A DNA stretch of 49,312 nucleotides from Oscillospiraceae bacterium (GCA_015065455.1 SVQI01000012.1:1-49312); one strand, 5' to 3'. Counted from the first letter of the stretch, positions 22,820 to 31,133 are shown. Numbers and translations are program-made. Notes: generated from the letters alone by a model not told the origin.

Positions 22820-24232
22820 ATGAATAAAAAAATATTGAGGGTATTTATTGCTTTTTGTGTAATATGTATTACGTCAATGTGCTTTCTGTTGAATGTAAAC
22901 GCTGCATCGGCTACTATGAGATTTACCGACCCAACCGTAACAGTTGGAAGTAAAGTAAGTGTTACTATTGACGTTAAGGGGCAGGATATAGGTGGATATG
23001 AAGTTTATATTTCTTATGACACCGCTTATTTAGAATATCTCTCATCGTCGGGCGGTGAAAACCTCGGTACAAACGACCAGGGCGGCGTTATCAAGGTTAT
23101 GGACTATATGAGCAGCGGCTCAAGCTCAAAAATGAGCTGTACTCTTACTTTTAAAACAAAAAAGACCGGAACTACTAAATTGCTTCCGTCGGGCGCTGAT
23201 TTTACCAGTGGAGGCGGAGATCCGATAGTTCCTACGGCGGTTGGTAATTCAACGATAAACATCAAACCGGTACCCGAGGCTTCATCGGATGCGACGCTCA
23301 AAAGCTTGTCTATCGGCAACGGAAATTTGAGTCCCGCTTTTTCGAAAGGCAATACCGATTATTCAGTAAACGTTGATTTCTCGGTAACTTCACTTGCTGT
23401 AACAGCATTGAAAAATCATAACGGTGCATCGGTTTACGTAAGCGGAAATGATAATCTCGCCGTCGGTGAAAACAAGATTACAATTACCGTAACCGCTGAA
23501 AACGGAGCGAAGAAAGTATATACAATAACTGTAAACAGAGCGAAGAACCCATTATCATCAGATATATTTTTATCGTTGGGTGATGGCATACAGGCTGAAG
23601 TTTCACTTAATATAAGTTCGGATCTTGTTCCAAGAGGCTTTGAGCTTACGGCAATTTCTATTGACGGAATAAGCGTTGCCGCTGTTTCGTATCACAAGGA
23701 TGCTATGCCTGCTGTTTATTTGCTTGGAAACGATAAGGTAAGCGAAGGTTTTTATTTTGCCGACGTACAAAACAAGACGGCAAAGCCTTTTGAGTATACG
23801 ACTCAAGCAGGACAGACTCTTATGATCCTTGATATAAATTTAACGGAAATCCCTAAGGGATACGAATTAGGCAAATTTAAGTTTGGCGAGATTGAAAAAG
23901 ATGTACTTGTGCCTTCAAGAACGGAAACCCCCAATCACTGTCTTGTATATGCGGTTGGTACTATGGGCGAAAAATTGCTTTATATCTACGATCCTATCGA
24001 GAATACATATCAGAGATTTAGTTTTGCTGAAATGGGCAAGGAAGAAACTGTTCCCAATACCCCAGACGAAACAAAGGCACCTGAAAAACAACCTAATGAC
24101 AAAAAAGACGATTCAAAGAAGAGCGACTCACTCTTTTCTAATAAAGTTTTTAAGTGGGTGTTCATTGTGATTGCGGTAGTTATCATAGTTCTTGTAGTTG
24201 TTGCTATCGTGCTTGGAGTTAAATATTATTAA
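22820..24232 (+). CDS. membrane-anchored cohesin-domain protein
   Basis: 470-residue surface protein. In order: signal peptide (1-29); cohesin-type domain (about 31-150) with the jelly-roll pattern VGSKVSVTIDVKG, GGYEVYISYDTAYLEY and MSCTLTFKTKKTG; cadherin-like domain (156-242) closely similar in type to that of the upstream protein; an uncharacterised beta domain (about 248-400); a Lys/Asp-rich linker (about 410-440); and a C-terminal membrane helix (445-468) ending in KYY. AGGAG lies 7 bases before ATG 22820. The gap to the dockerin gene is 51 bases with no terminator, so the two are co-transcribed. It is expected to hold dockerin proteins at the membrane; binding is inferred from domains and adjacency. 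Confidence 0.85.
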   Translation: MNKKILRVFIAFCVICITSMCFLLNVNAASATMRFTDPTVTVGSKVSVTIDVKGQDIGGYEVYISYDTAYLEYLSSSGGENLGTNDQGGVIKVMDYMSSGSSSKMSCTLTFKTKKTGTTKLLPSGADFTSGGGDPIVPTAVGNSTINIKPVPEASSDATLKSLSIGNGNLSPAFSKGNTDYSVNVDFSVTSLAVTALKNHNGASVYVSGNDNLAVGENKITITVTAENGAKKVYTITVNRAKNPLSSDIFLSLGDGIQAEVSLNISSDLVPRGFELTAISIDGISVAAVSYHKDAMPAVYLLGNDKVSEGFYFADVQNKTAKPFEYTTQAGQTLMILDINLTEIPKGYELGKFKFGEIEKDVLVPSRTETPNHCLVYAVGTMGEKLLYIYDPIENTYQRFSFAEMGKEETVPNTPDETKAPEKQPNDKKDDSKKSDSLFSNKVFKWVFIVIAVVIIVLVVVAIVLGVKYY

Positions 24233-24244
24233 TTAATAAGTATA

Positions 24245-24290
24245 TATGCAGTCGTTTGTGTGAAAACATGAAATGACTGCATAATTTTTT
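24245..24290 (+). terminator. terminator after the cohesin gene
   Basis: A 9-bp perfect stem (24245-24253 with 24275-24283) followed by a T run. Confidence 0.85.
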
Positions 24291-24301
24291 TGAGTTATTA
24301 C

Positions 24302-24330
24302 TTGTAATTTAAAAAAGGCTGTGATAAAAT
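24302..24330 (+). promoter_or_regulatory. promoter for the ECF S component and coaX
   Basis: TTGTAA (24302-24307) and TAAAAT (24325-24330), 17-base spacer. The short leader contains a 5-bp hairpin (24345-24349 with 24356-24360) before the ribosome site. Confidence 0.55.
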
Positions 24331-24382
24331 GACAATGCACTATACCCGAGACTAATCGGGACAGTAGCAGGAGGTATTTTAT

Positions 24383-24988
24383 ATGTCATTGGAAAAAAAC
24401 AAAAACAAAATTCAAAGTGTTGTCGTTACAGCAATATTGGCGGCAATAATCGTTGTCTTGCAGACGTTTGCAAGCGGGATCCACATCGGACCTTTCACAA
24501 TAACCTTGTCACTTGTGCCTATCGTTTTGGGTGCAGTATTGTATGGACCGCTTCAGGGAGCTTTTCTGGGCGCTGTGTTCGGTGTTGTTGTATGCGTAGC
24601 GGTTGTTACTGGAGCTGACTCCGGCGGTTTTCTTATGTTTCAGGAGTTGCCCGTTTTAACGCTGTTTTTGTGTGTGTTGAAGAGTACGGTTGCAGGTCTT
24701 GTCGCAGGTCTTATATATAAGCTGATCGGCAAGAAAAATACGTATATTGGTATTGCTGCAGCGGCTATTGCGGCACCTATCTGTAATACGGGTATTCTTT
24801 CTGTGGGTATGCTTTTATTCTATAATGAACTCGTAACGGGTTGGGCTATCGGTGAAGGATACACCTCGGCTTTGCTTTACGTTATTCTTGGTATTGTCGG
24901 AATAAACTTTATTGCAGAATTGTTTATAAACGTTGTTCTTACACCCGTGATTGTAAGAGTTATACGCGCTGTAAGAAAAAGAGCTTAA
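24383..24988 (+). CDS. ECF transporter S component, possibly for pantothenate
   Basis: 201-residue protein with about six membrane helices. The N-terminal segment VTAILAAIIVVLQTFASGIHIGPFTI and the LVPIVLGAVLYGP region match vitamin-type S components of energy-coupling factor transporters, which share a common EcfA/T module encoded elsewhere. The substrate is not readable from the sequence, but the pantothenate kinase gene coaX begins 20 bases downstream, pointing to pantothenate (PanT-like) or a precursor. GCAGGAGG precedes the ATG. Confidence 0.82.
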   Translation: MSLEKNKNKIQSVVVTAILAAIIVVLQTFASGIHIGPFTITLSLVPIVLGAVLYGPLQGAFLGAVFGVVVCVAVVTGADSGGFLMFQELPVLTLFLCVLKSTVAGLVAGLIYKLIGKKNTYIGIAAAAIAAPICNTGILSVGMLLFYNELVTGWAIGEGYTSALLYVILGIVGINFIAELFINVVLTPVIVRVIRAVRKRA

Positions 24989-25011
24989 ATAAGTATTAAG
25001 AGAGAATTGTG

Positions 25012-25785
25012 ATGATTTTAGCAATAAATATCGGTAATACACACATATCGTTCGGCGTGTCTGACGGAGTGAATATTTCAGAGCCTGTTATGGATATGAA
25101 GACGGACAGGAATAGAACTTCGCTTGAATATGCCTCGCAAATGAAACAGATACTTGAGCTTTGCGGTTTTGATATAGAAAAAATAGACGGCTCTGTTATT
25201 TCATCGGTTGTTCCGCCTATGACACAGATTATAAAAAATGCGGTAAAAAGTCTGACAGGATACGATGCATTTGTAGTTGGCGCGGGAGTAAAAAGCGGGA
25301 TACATATTCTGACTGACGATCCGGGCACGGTTGCATCCGATCTTGTGGCTACAGCTGTTGCGGCTAAGGAAGAATACGCTTTGCCGTGTGTTATAGTTGA
25401 TATGGGAACTGCAACGACACTGACCGTTGTTGATGAGAACGGAAGATTTATCGGCGGCTCATTTATGCCGGGCGTGAACGTATCGCTGAATGCTTTGTGT
25501 GAGGGGGCTTCTCTCTTGCCGAAGATAGATGTTGCAGAACCGAAAAAAGCAATAGGATCGGCGACGGTTGAGTGTATGCGTTCGGGACTTGTGTATGGTT
25601 ATGCAGGTGCTGTTGACGGTATAATCGATAGATTTGCTGTTGAGCTTGGAAGAGAGCCGGCAACCGTTGTTACAACGGGCGGTGTTGCAGAATTTATTTG
25701 TTCTTACAGTAAGAGAACAATACGTCACGATAAAAATATGCTTTTAAAAGGCTTGTGTTATATTTATAACAAGAATAAAAAATGA
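25012..25785 (+). CDS. coaX: type III pantothenate kinase
   Basis: Phosphorylates pantothenate, the first step of coenzyme A synthesis. The 257-residue product has the ASKHA fold: N-terminal phosphate motif NIGNTH (family usually DxGNT, so the first Asp is Asn here), GVxSGIHIL-type segment near residues 85-93, DMGTATTLTVVD with the catalytic Asp, FMPGVNVSL, and GLVYGYAGAVDGI. I start at ATG 25012; a GTG just before it is possible. It forms an operon with the upstream S component, likely joining uptake to phosphorylation. Confidence 0.93.
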   Translation: MILAINIGNTHISFGVSDGVNISEPVMDMKTDRNRTSLEYASQMKQILELCGFDIEKIDGSVISSVVPPMTQIIKNAVKSLTGYDAFVVGAGVKSGIHILTDDPGTVASDLVATAVAAKEEYALPCVIVDMGTATTLTVVDENGRFIGGSFMPGVNVSLNALCEGASLLPKIDVAEPKKAIGSATVECMRSGLVYGYAGAVDGIIDRFAVELGREPATVVTTGGVAEFICSYSKRTIRHDKNMLLKGLCYIYNKNKK

Positions 25786-25817
25786 ATTTACCGTATGCAA
25801 AAAAATGTGGTTAAATT

Positions 25818-25849
25818 AAAAAACCTTCTCTTTCAGGAGAAGGTTTTTT
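25818..25849 (+). terminator. terminator after coaX
   Basis: A 13-bp perfect stem (25818-25830 with 25837-25849) ending in six T. Confidence 0.9.
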
Positions 25850-25897
25850 GTGTGTATAAAACAAAAAATGTTCCGTGTAGATACGGGGCAAAAAATA

Positions 25898-26347
25898 TTA
25901 TTTCCATTTTCCGAGTTGTTCTTTTTTTTCTTGTTCGATGCGTTCTTGCTCTTCAGAAACTAAGCGATAATATATCTTGTCTTTGTTCTTAAATTTATAA
26001 ACAAACCCTCCGCAAGCTAATCCGAGAAAGTAAATAAGAATTGAAAAAGTCTTTGCAAAGGATGGGAAGAAAATAACAAACGGTATCATAAAAGGAATCG
26101 TTGCTAAAAGAAATTTTGAAACGCTATCAGACATATCGTTTTCTTCGTTATATGTGAGTTTTGAACCAAATCTTGTTTGAAACCTAAAACTTTCCCATTT
26201 CTCATTTTTGAATGTTATCGCTTGGAAAAACATAAGAGCAATTAAAAAAAGCGGCAAAACTGATAATTCGGTAATGTTTATGCTTTTATGAAATACAATG
26301 GTGGCTATAATGTTGATTAAAATTGCAATGCAATAATATATAAGCAT
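25898..26347 (-). CDS. small membrane protein, function unknown
   Basis: 149-residue protein with about four hydrophobic segments (roughly 3-18, 28-45, 85-100 and 103-122) and a charged C-terminal tail rich in Glu and Lys. I chose the ATG at 26347, 7 bases after AAAGGA; the longer in-frame reading runs through the upstream gene. It lies 2 bases after the zinc-ribbon lipoprotein gene, so the two are one unit. No family was recognised. Confidence 0.72.
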   Translation of the reverse strand: MLIYYCIAILINIIATIVFHKSINITELSVLPLFLIALMFFQAITFKNEKWESFRFQTRFGSKLTYNEENDMSDSVSKFLLATIPFMIPFVIFFPSFAKTFSILIYFLGLACGGFVYKFKNKDKIYYRLVSEEQERIEQEKKEQLGKWK

Positions 26348-26349
26348 AT

Positions 26350-26679
26350 TCAATCCTTTCTTTCTTTTGAAACGTGGCAAAAACTTTTCCTTTCGCAGTG
26401 CGGACATTTGAAAAAACGGTCGTCGTTAATATGAAGTGATATTGCGGCTTTCCACCACTTAGGGTGAAAGGTTTTATTGCATTTTGGACACATATACTTT
26501 TTTGACGCAATATGTTTGCCTGCTGCTATCCAAACAACAAACGAAAACATTAACACAGGGGCAGCAATTACCCACCAAGGAACATCGTAATGAGTATCAA
26601 ACCAATTGACCTGGCAAGATGTCAAAGACAATGCCGCTGTACACAGCAAAAAAACTAAAACCGATACTCTTTTTTTCAT
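26350..26679 (-). CDS. zinc-ribbon lipoprotein/membrane protein, function unknown
   Basis: 109-residue protein. The N-terminus has a lipoprotein-type signal with LTSC (Cys about 22), then a second hydrophobic segment (about 36-55), then a zinc ribbon with CPKC and, 26 residues later, CPHC. The ribbon would lie inside the cell if the second helix spans the membrane. The ATG at 26679 follows AAGG by 8 bases. It is the first gene of a two-gene unit driven by the promoter at 26741-26770. No function is assigned. Confidence 0.75.
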   Translation of the reverse strand: MKKRVSVLVFLLCTAALSLTSCQVNWFDTHYDVPWWVIAAPVLMFSFVVWIAAGKHIASKKYMCPKCNKTFHPKWWKAAISLHINDDRFFKCPHCERKSFCHVSKERKD

Positions 26680-26740
26680 TTGCATCACCTTTCGTTTGTC
26701 TGGTAATAATACGTTTTTTCATAGCTTGTAATCCCTTTAT

Positions 26741-26770
26741 ATTATATCATATTACTTGACGTTGTGTCAA
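26741..26770 (-). promoter_or_regulatory. promoter for the zinc-ribbon protein unit
   Basis: TTGACA (26765-26770) and TATAAT (26741-26746) on the minus strand, 18-base spacer. Confidence 0.75.
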
Positions 26771-26800
26771 TTCAAGCGGCAAAAATGAATACTGTACCGT

Positions 26801-26825
26801 AAAAAAGCCCCGCGTGAAGCGGAGC
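26801..26825 (-). terminator. terminator downstream of the MutS-like operon
   Basis: A 7-bp stem with one wobble pair (26807-26813 with 26819-26825) followed by six T on the minus strand. It lies 165 bases past the MutS-like stop; the stretch between is AT-rich with nothing recognised. Confidence 0.7.
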
Positions 26826-26989
26826 ATAATAATATTTGTAAATATCTACTATTTCTTTATGAGTTCAAAAAGTTATATAGTAGCTTTTGAAATCTAATTT
26901 CGTTTTAATGGTTTTTATTATATGCTTTAATTAGACAAATTGTTATCATAATTTCGCCTATTGGATTGTTTGATATAAGTTTTAATCTA

Positions 26990-28486
26990 CTACAATCCAT
27001 ATTTTTTTGCTATGTTTTGTGCATAACTACAGGATTCTGCTTTACCTTTTTGAATTGCATAGGAGCGGAGATCACCGTAGGATTCGGTATGAAGATATCC
27101 TATTTTTTCGCCACATTCTTTAATTTTAGGCTGTTTTTCGCAAAGTTCGTGGTAATGTGTAATAAAAATGCACTTTCCACCAATTTTGCAAAGTTCGTGA
27201 ATAAAGTTTGCAGCTATCGGCACGGCTTCTTCTCCGGACGTTGAGGTAAACGCTTCGTCAATAAGAGCTAAACTGTTCTCGGTAAAATTTTTTAAGACCT
27301 CCGAAAGTGAAATGCACTCTTTTTCAAAACGACCAACTGAATTTATGTTTGCCTGTTCTTCAACCGATATCTTAAATATAGCATTGTATATCGGAAAGGT
27401 TGCTTCTTTTGCAGGCACTGGCATACCAAGCTGAAAATAAAACTGTGCGGCGGCGAGTGAATTAATAAATACCGTTTTTCCTCCACTGTTTGGTCCCGTT
27501 AAAATATAGCAACATGTGTTGTTTTCGAGTGTTATTGTGTTTGGAACGATATCCTTTTTGTTTTTTATGCGGCACAGCGCATTATCATATAACGATACAA
27601 CCTTGAATGTACGGTCGGTACTAATTTTCGGAAAGCATAAAGGAATATTCTTTTCCTCAAAAAACTTTATACGGCTGATTGCTTCAACTACAAGGTTTAA
27701 AGAGTCAAGATATTCAAAATATTTTGCGAGTTTTTCGCGAATATAATTAAGTGCACGGTTACTGCAATGGTGAAGTCCGCTATCTAATACCTTACCCACA
27801 GCCTTGAGAAATGCATAATTTACTTGTTGACTTTCTTGAAAGCTAAGTTTTTTGTAAATTACTGTAATCGGTGCAATACAATGGTAGTTATCTTTTTCAA
27901 AATCCAATTTGATAATGCGGTCAAGTATGTCACCAGATTTAAATGTCTCTTTATTCAAGGAGATGATACCCGCTTCTTTAGGCTGATATAGTGCGTCGAG
28001 ATTTACGCCAATCGTTACGCTGTTGACCGAACGAAGCCTATTGATGTTTTTCTCGTAATAACGTTCAATCCGTTTATATTCATCTGATGCAATATCGTTT
28101 TTTGCAAGTTCATAAAGATGATTTAGTGACTTGGATGTAATTTGATTTTTAAAAGAAAATAATATTTCATAAATATATTTGACAAGCTCAATATAAACAG
28201 TTGGATATAAAACACTATTGATTTTTTCTTCACTTCCGGATGCTTGACTGTGTTTCATCAACGGTTGGTATGCTGTGAGTTTTTCGGAGAGTGTTATCAA
28301 AAAATCAGACAGTCCATTAATTTTTAGTATATCGGAAAACAAAGATTGCCTATGAAGCAAGGTATCTCTATCTATACTGATATATCTTTTTGCACGCTCA
28401 AAAAACTTATCCTTGGAAATGATCTCTGATTTGACATCGAAATCGACAAATGTTTGTTCACTTTTATTTAAAAGCATAAAATCCAT
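26990..28486 (-). CDS. MutS-like ABC ATPase of unknown role
   Basis: 498-residue protein with the C-terminal MutS ATPase (domain V) but no mismatch-recognition domain. The N-terminal 300 residues are helical and resemble a MutS lever/clamp. ATPase motifs: Walker A TGPNSGGKT (330-338), signature-like GRFEKECISLSEVL (385-398), Walker B LALIDEAFTSTS (406-417, the MutS form is DELGRGTS) and ITHYHEL (442-448). GGAGG lies 4 bases before the ATG. The gene overlaps the upstream small membrane-protein gene by 19 bases. Such short MutS-like proteins form several poorly studied families outside classical mismatch repair. Role here is unknown. Confidence 0.85.
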   Translation of the reverse strand: MDFMLLNKSEQTFVDFDVKSEIISKDKFFERAKRYISIDRDTLLHRQSLFSDILKINGLSDFLITLSEKLTAYQPLMKHSQASGSEEKINSVLYPTVYIELVKYIYEILFSFKNQITSKSLNHLYELAKNDIASDEYKRIERYYEKNINRLRSVNSVTIGVNLDALYQPKEAGIISLNKETFKSGDILDRIIKLDFEKDNYHCIAPITVIYKKLSFQESQQVNYAFLKAVGKVLDSGLHHCSNRALNYIREKLAKYFEYLDSLNLVVEAISRIKFFEEKNIPLCFPKISTDRTFKVVSLYDNALCRIKNKKDIVPNTITLENNTCCYILTGPNSGGKTVFINSLAAAQFYFQLGMPVPAKEATFPIYNAIFKISVEEQANINSVGRFEKECISLSEVLKNFTENSLALIDEAFTSTSGEEAVPIAANFIHELCKIGGKCIFITHYHELCEKQPKIKECGEKIGYLHTESYGDLRSYAIQKGKAESCSYAQNIAKKYGL

Positions 28487-28827
28487 AATACCTCCAACAA
28501 CATAGAAGCGGGGACGGAAATAATCTTTAATAGCAATATTGAAATGCTATGAAATGCAATGTATGCTTTCGCCGAAATATTGCAAGACGACCAAAGAGGA
28601 AAAAGCATCACCAAAAAAACAGAAAAAACAATGAGAGAGGGTAATCCAACCATAGCAAAAAATATATTATTGCGCACCAAAAACAATCCAAGAAAATACG
28701 TCCACATAGGTATTATAGGTTTCAACAGCAATCTTTTAGAAATAAGTATATAGTATACATTTCCTAAAGACAACAACTCGGTGTACTCATAATATTCCTT
28801 TTTATAAAGCTTTAAATTTTTATCCAT
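28468..28827 (-). CDS. small membrane protein between XRE and MutS-like genes
   Basis: 119-residue protein with a polar N-terminus (about 1-25) and three to four hydrophobic segments (about 26-38, 40-52, 55-78 and 90-117). It overlaps the XRE regulator gene by 16 bases and the MutS-like gene by 19 bases. There is no clear ribosome site, which fits translational coupling to the regulator gene. No family was recognised. The tight overlap on both sides suggests it works with the ATPase, perhaps placing it at the membrane; this is inference. Confidence 0.7.
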   Translation of the reverse strand: MDKNLKLYKKEYYEYTELLSLGNVYYILISKRLLLKPIIPMWTYFLGLFLVRNNIFFAMVGLPSLIVFSVFLVMLFPLWSSCNISAKAYIAFHSISILLLKIISVPASMLLEVLWILCF

Positions 28828-29939
28828 AGATTGATTTCAATATAAGGTTTAAGCATATCAGAAATATGCTTATATTTTTCGGTTTGGCGTACAATGTCGT
28901 ATTCTTTACGTTCCATATTTTTTAGAATTAACAACGCTTGGTTATCACTTGTAGTCAAAGAAACGTTGCTTGTTTTTTTTACCATTCCCTTGAGGAAAAG
29001 TGATGTATGAGTGAGCGAATCCCCTTGCATAAACATTATAAAGTCGATTGCCATATTGGCGGCTTTTTCTAAACGTTCCAATGTGTTATTAACATCACCT
29101 GTAGACGCATAATACCGTGCACTTGCTTCATAAAAATCAGAAAGTTCACCGCTATAAAAACCATAGTCGCCGTTTTCAAATAAGAGTTCTAAAATTGCAA
29201 TTTTCTTTTCTCTCAAAGTCTCCATTTCATCTGGTGAATATAGGTTTTCACCGGAATCTAATTTGCAATTTGATTCAAAAGAATTAATAAAAAACTGCAA
29301 AAGGTTTGATTTTAACCGTTGTTTTGCATCTTTATTCTTTGTTCCTTTATATATTTTGGAGAACAAAAACTCTTGACTTAATACCATGATTGGCATCTTT
29401 CCTGCAAGTTCTTCTGCCTTTTTGGTTTCACCGTTTTCAGCATAAAATGTACAAAGTTTAGATGTGGCTGAGTGGCGCGTTAAATCATTGGTACACCCCT
29501 CCAAAATTTTCTTGCAGTATTCTGCGCACTGGTTTCTGATTAAGTCTTTTTCCTCTCGCGAATAGTCTGAAAACTTGCAAAGTATTTCTCCGCAACTGGA
29601 AAGATGAATCATAATCGTATAATCGTTTGGAAACTTTGCGATACCATCTTGCAAGAGTTTCCAACTTTCCTTCATGAACCCTTTTCTCGATAATTCATAA
29701 TATTGGTGTAGAATTTGCTGCTTTTCCTCGTTACATTTTTGCAGGTTGATATTCAGTAACTCATCTGCTGATATATGGAAAAAATTGCATAGAGCAGGAA
29801 TTTGAGAAATGTCCGGAGAGGTTCTGTCACACTCCCATTGAGAAACTGCTTTGGAGGTAATTCCAAGATGAGATGCAAGTTCCTCTTGGGTTAATTTTTT
29901 TGAAATTCGTAATTTTTTGATTGTTGAACCTATAGACAT
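28812..29939 (-). CDS. XRE-family regulator with helical TPR-like C-terminus
   Basis: 375-residue cytoplasmic protein. An N-terminal helix-turn-helix of the Cro/C1 type (about 1-65: LTQEELASHLGITSKAVSQWE) is followed by a long all-helical region (70-375) with paired helices like tetratricopeptide repeats, as in regulators that sense peptides or act as signal-controlled repressors. GGAGG lies 5 bases before ATG 29939. It heads the operon with a membrane protein and a MutS-like ATPase. A 9-bp inverted repeat at the predicted start site of its own promoter is a likely self-binding operator. Confidence 0.88.
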   Translation of the reverse strand: MSIGSTIKKLRISKKLTQEELASHLGITSKAVSQWECDRTSPDISQIPALCNFFHISADELLNINLQKCNEEKQQILHQYYELSRKGFMKESWKLLQDGIAKFPNDYTIMIHLSSCGEILCKFSDYSREEKDLIRNQCAEYCKKILEGCTNDLTRHSATSKLCTFYAENGETKKAEELAGKMPIMVLSQEFLFSKIYKGTKNKDAKQRLKSNLLQFFINSFESNCKLDSGENLYSPDEMETLREKKIAILELLFENGDYGFYSGELSDFYEASARYYASTGDVNNTLERLEKAANMAIDFIMFMQGDSLTHTSLFLKGMVKKTSNVSLTTSDNQALLILKNMERKEYDIVRQTEKYKHISDMLKPYIEINLWIKI

Positions 29940-30018
29940 ATTATCCTCCAAAAAATTATTTCTCCATATAAATCATACATTGTTTCACATTTGAATTGAA
30001 GAACCTATATGGGCAGGC

Positions 30019-30041
30019 AAAGTATAGTTTCGCTATACTTT
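30019..30041. promoter_or_regulatory. inverted-repeat operator candidate
   Basis: AAAGTATAG (30019-30027) and CTATACTTT (33-41) form a 9-bp perfect inverted repeat with a 5-base spacer. It lies directly downstream of the -10 box of the XRE operon promoter, over the expected transcription start, where a repressor would act. It could instead be a 5' hairpin of the mRNA. Confidence 0.65.
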
Positions 30042-30047
30042 ATGGGT

Positions 30048-30076
30048 AGTATATCATAAATAAATATTTGAATCAA
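30048..30076 (-). promoter_or_regulatory. promoter of the XRE-MutS-like operon
   Basis: TTGATT (30071-30076) and TATACT (30048-30053) on the minus strand, 17-base spacer, 109 bases before the regulator start codon. The rest of 30077-30297 holds a terminator hairpin at 30165-30194 and a GGGGG/CCCCC palindrome at 30225-30236, and no gene. Confidence 0.65.
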
Positions 30077-30164
30077 ATAAATCTTTTTATTTACACTTGT
30101 GTGTGGAGTAAGCATAGTGCTGGCAGTCCTCAATAGGTTAGAAGCCATTCAATATTCTTACAAA

Positions 30165-30194
30165 AAGAAAAGGGCGGATATCAAATCCGCCTTT
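30165..30194 (-). terminator. hairpin downstream of the HAD phosphatase gene
   Basis: A 7-bp GC-rich stem (30173-30179 with 30185-30191), extended by A/T pairs, followed on the minus strand by a T-rich stretch. Confidence 0.65.
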
Positions 30195-30297
30195 ACAATG
30201 TTGTAGAAATACATTTGTTTTTTGGGGGGAACCCCCTCACCCTACGTTGTTATATTTAGATTTCTGATAATGTTACAAAAACACAGTGTGGAGTTTT

Positions 30298-30975
30298 TTA
30301 TAATATATTTAACACTTCGAGAAGGGAAGATACCGTATAATCAGGTTTCGGATAGTCAGGAATTTCAAGTTTGTCCGGATTAAACCAGATGGTTTTAAGT
30401 CCGTAATTGTTACCGCCGGTGATGTCTGCTGCCAAAGAGTCTCCTATCAATGCTATTTCATTTGGCGTATAGTCTCCCATTAGGGATAGACATTTATCAA
30501 AATATTCTTTTGCAGGCTTAAGTGCGCCCACTTTTTCCGAAACGAATATATCGGTAAAATATTTTATCATATCGGATTTTATGAGTCTTTTTTTCTGGTG
30601 CTCATATGATGAGTTGCTTGCAGTATAAAGAGGGTATTTTGGATAGAGATACTCGAGCATCTCATATGCATTGTCAACGGGTTCAGCAATTCCCGAAAGA
30701 GTGCTTCTGAATACTGTTTCCAATTCATCTGAGTCGTAGCTTATGTTAAGTTTTTCAAGTACGGTTTTCCAACGCAATTTATACATTTCGGGTTTTGTGA
30801 TCTCACTTCTTTCGATTTGATCCCAAAGCTTGTCGTTTACCTCTTTAAAAACCTCAATAACATGGCTGTCGTAGGGTAAACCTCTCTCGAAAAAAATCTG
30901 TTCTATTGCTTTTTCAGAACTCTTTATAAAGTCGAGAAGTGTGTTGTCAATGTCTATAAGTACGGCTTTTATCAT
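30298..30975 (-). CDS. YjjG-type HAD phosphatase/nucleotidase
   Basis: 225-residue HAD-superfamily hydrolase. Motif I DIDNTLLDF (nucleophile Asp8), motif II TASNS (about 118-122), motif III Lys in KVGALKPAKEYF, and motif IV GDSLAADITGG. The sequence and length match the YjjG/noncanonical pyrimidine nucleotidase subgroup (TIGR02254), which removes phosphate from nucleoside monophosphates, including mutagenic ones. A single-gene unit with its own promoter and a downstream hairpin. Substrate is inferred from family only. Confidence 0.88.
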   Translation of the reverse strand: MIKAVLIDIDNTLLDFIKSSEKAIEQIFFERGLPYDSHVIEVFKEVNDKLWDQIERSEITKPEMYKLRWKTVLEKLNISYDSDELETVFRSTLSGIAEPVDNAYEMLEYLYPKYPLYTASNSSYEHQKKRLIKSDMIKYFTDIFVSEKVGALKPAKEYFDKCLSLMGDYTPNEIALIGDSLAADITGGNNYGLKTIWFNPDKLEIPDYPKPDYTVSSLLEVLNIL

Positions 30976-31012
30976 AGGCTTATCTTCCTGTAAATTTATG
31001 TTTTGTGTTTAT

Positions 31013-31041
31013 ATGATAGGATATAATATTTGTTTTGTCAA
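31013..31041 (-). promoter_or_regulatory. promoter for the HAD phosphatase gene
   Basis: TTGACA (31036-31041) and TATCAT (31013-31018) on the minus strand, 17-base spacer. Confidence 0.65.
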
Positions 31042-31104
31042 GTAAGACGAACGGGCAGGGAATTATTCTAAAATGTAAATAAATTGTAAAAATGTAAAAA
31101 ATGC

Positions 31105-31133
31105 TTGAAATGTGTAATATATAATGATATAAT
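31105..31133 (+). promoter_or_regulatory. promoter for rpsB-tsf
   Basis: TTGAAA (31105-31110) and TATAAT (31128-31133), 17-base spacer, 91 bases before the rpsB start. Confidence 0.78.

Noticed and set aside
20636..24232. Cellulosome cluster
   Set aside because: No glycoside hydrolase for plant polymers, no scaffoldin with several cohesins and no carbohydrate-binding module; the enzyme is a wall hydrolase.
26990..28486. Classical mismatch repair MutS
   Set aside because: Too short, lacks the mismatch-recognition domain and mutL is not near.
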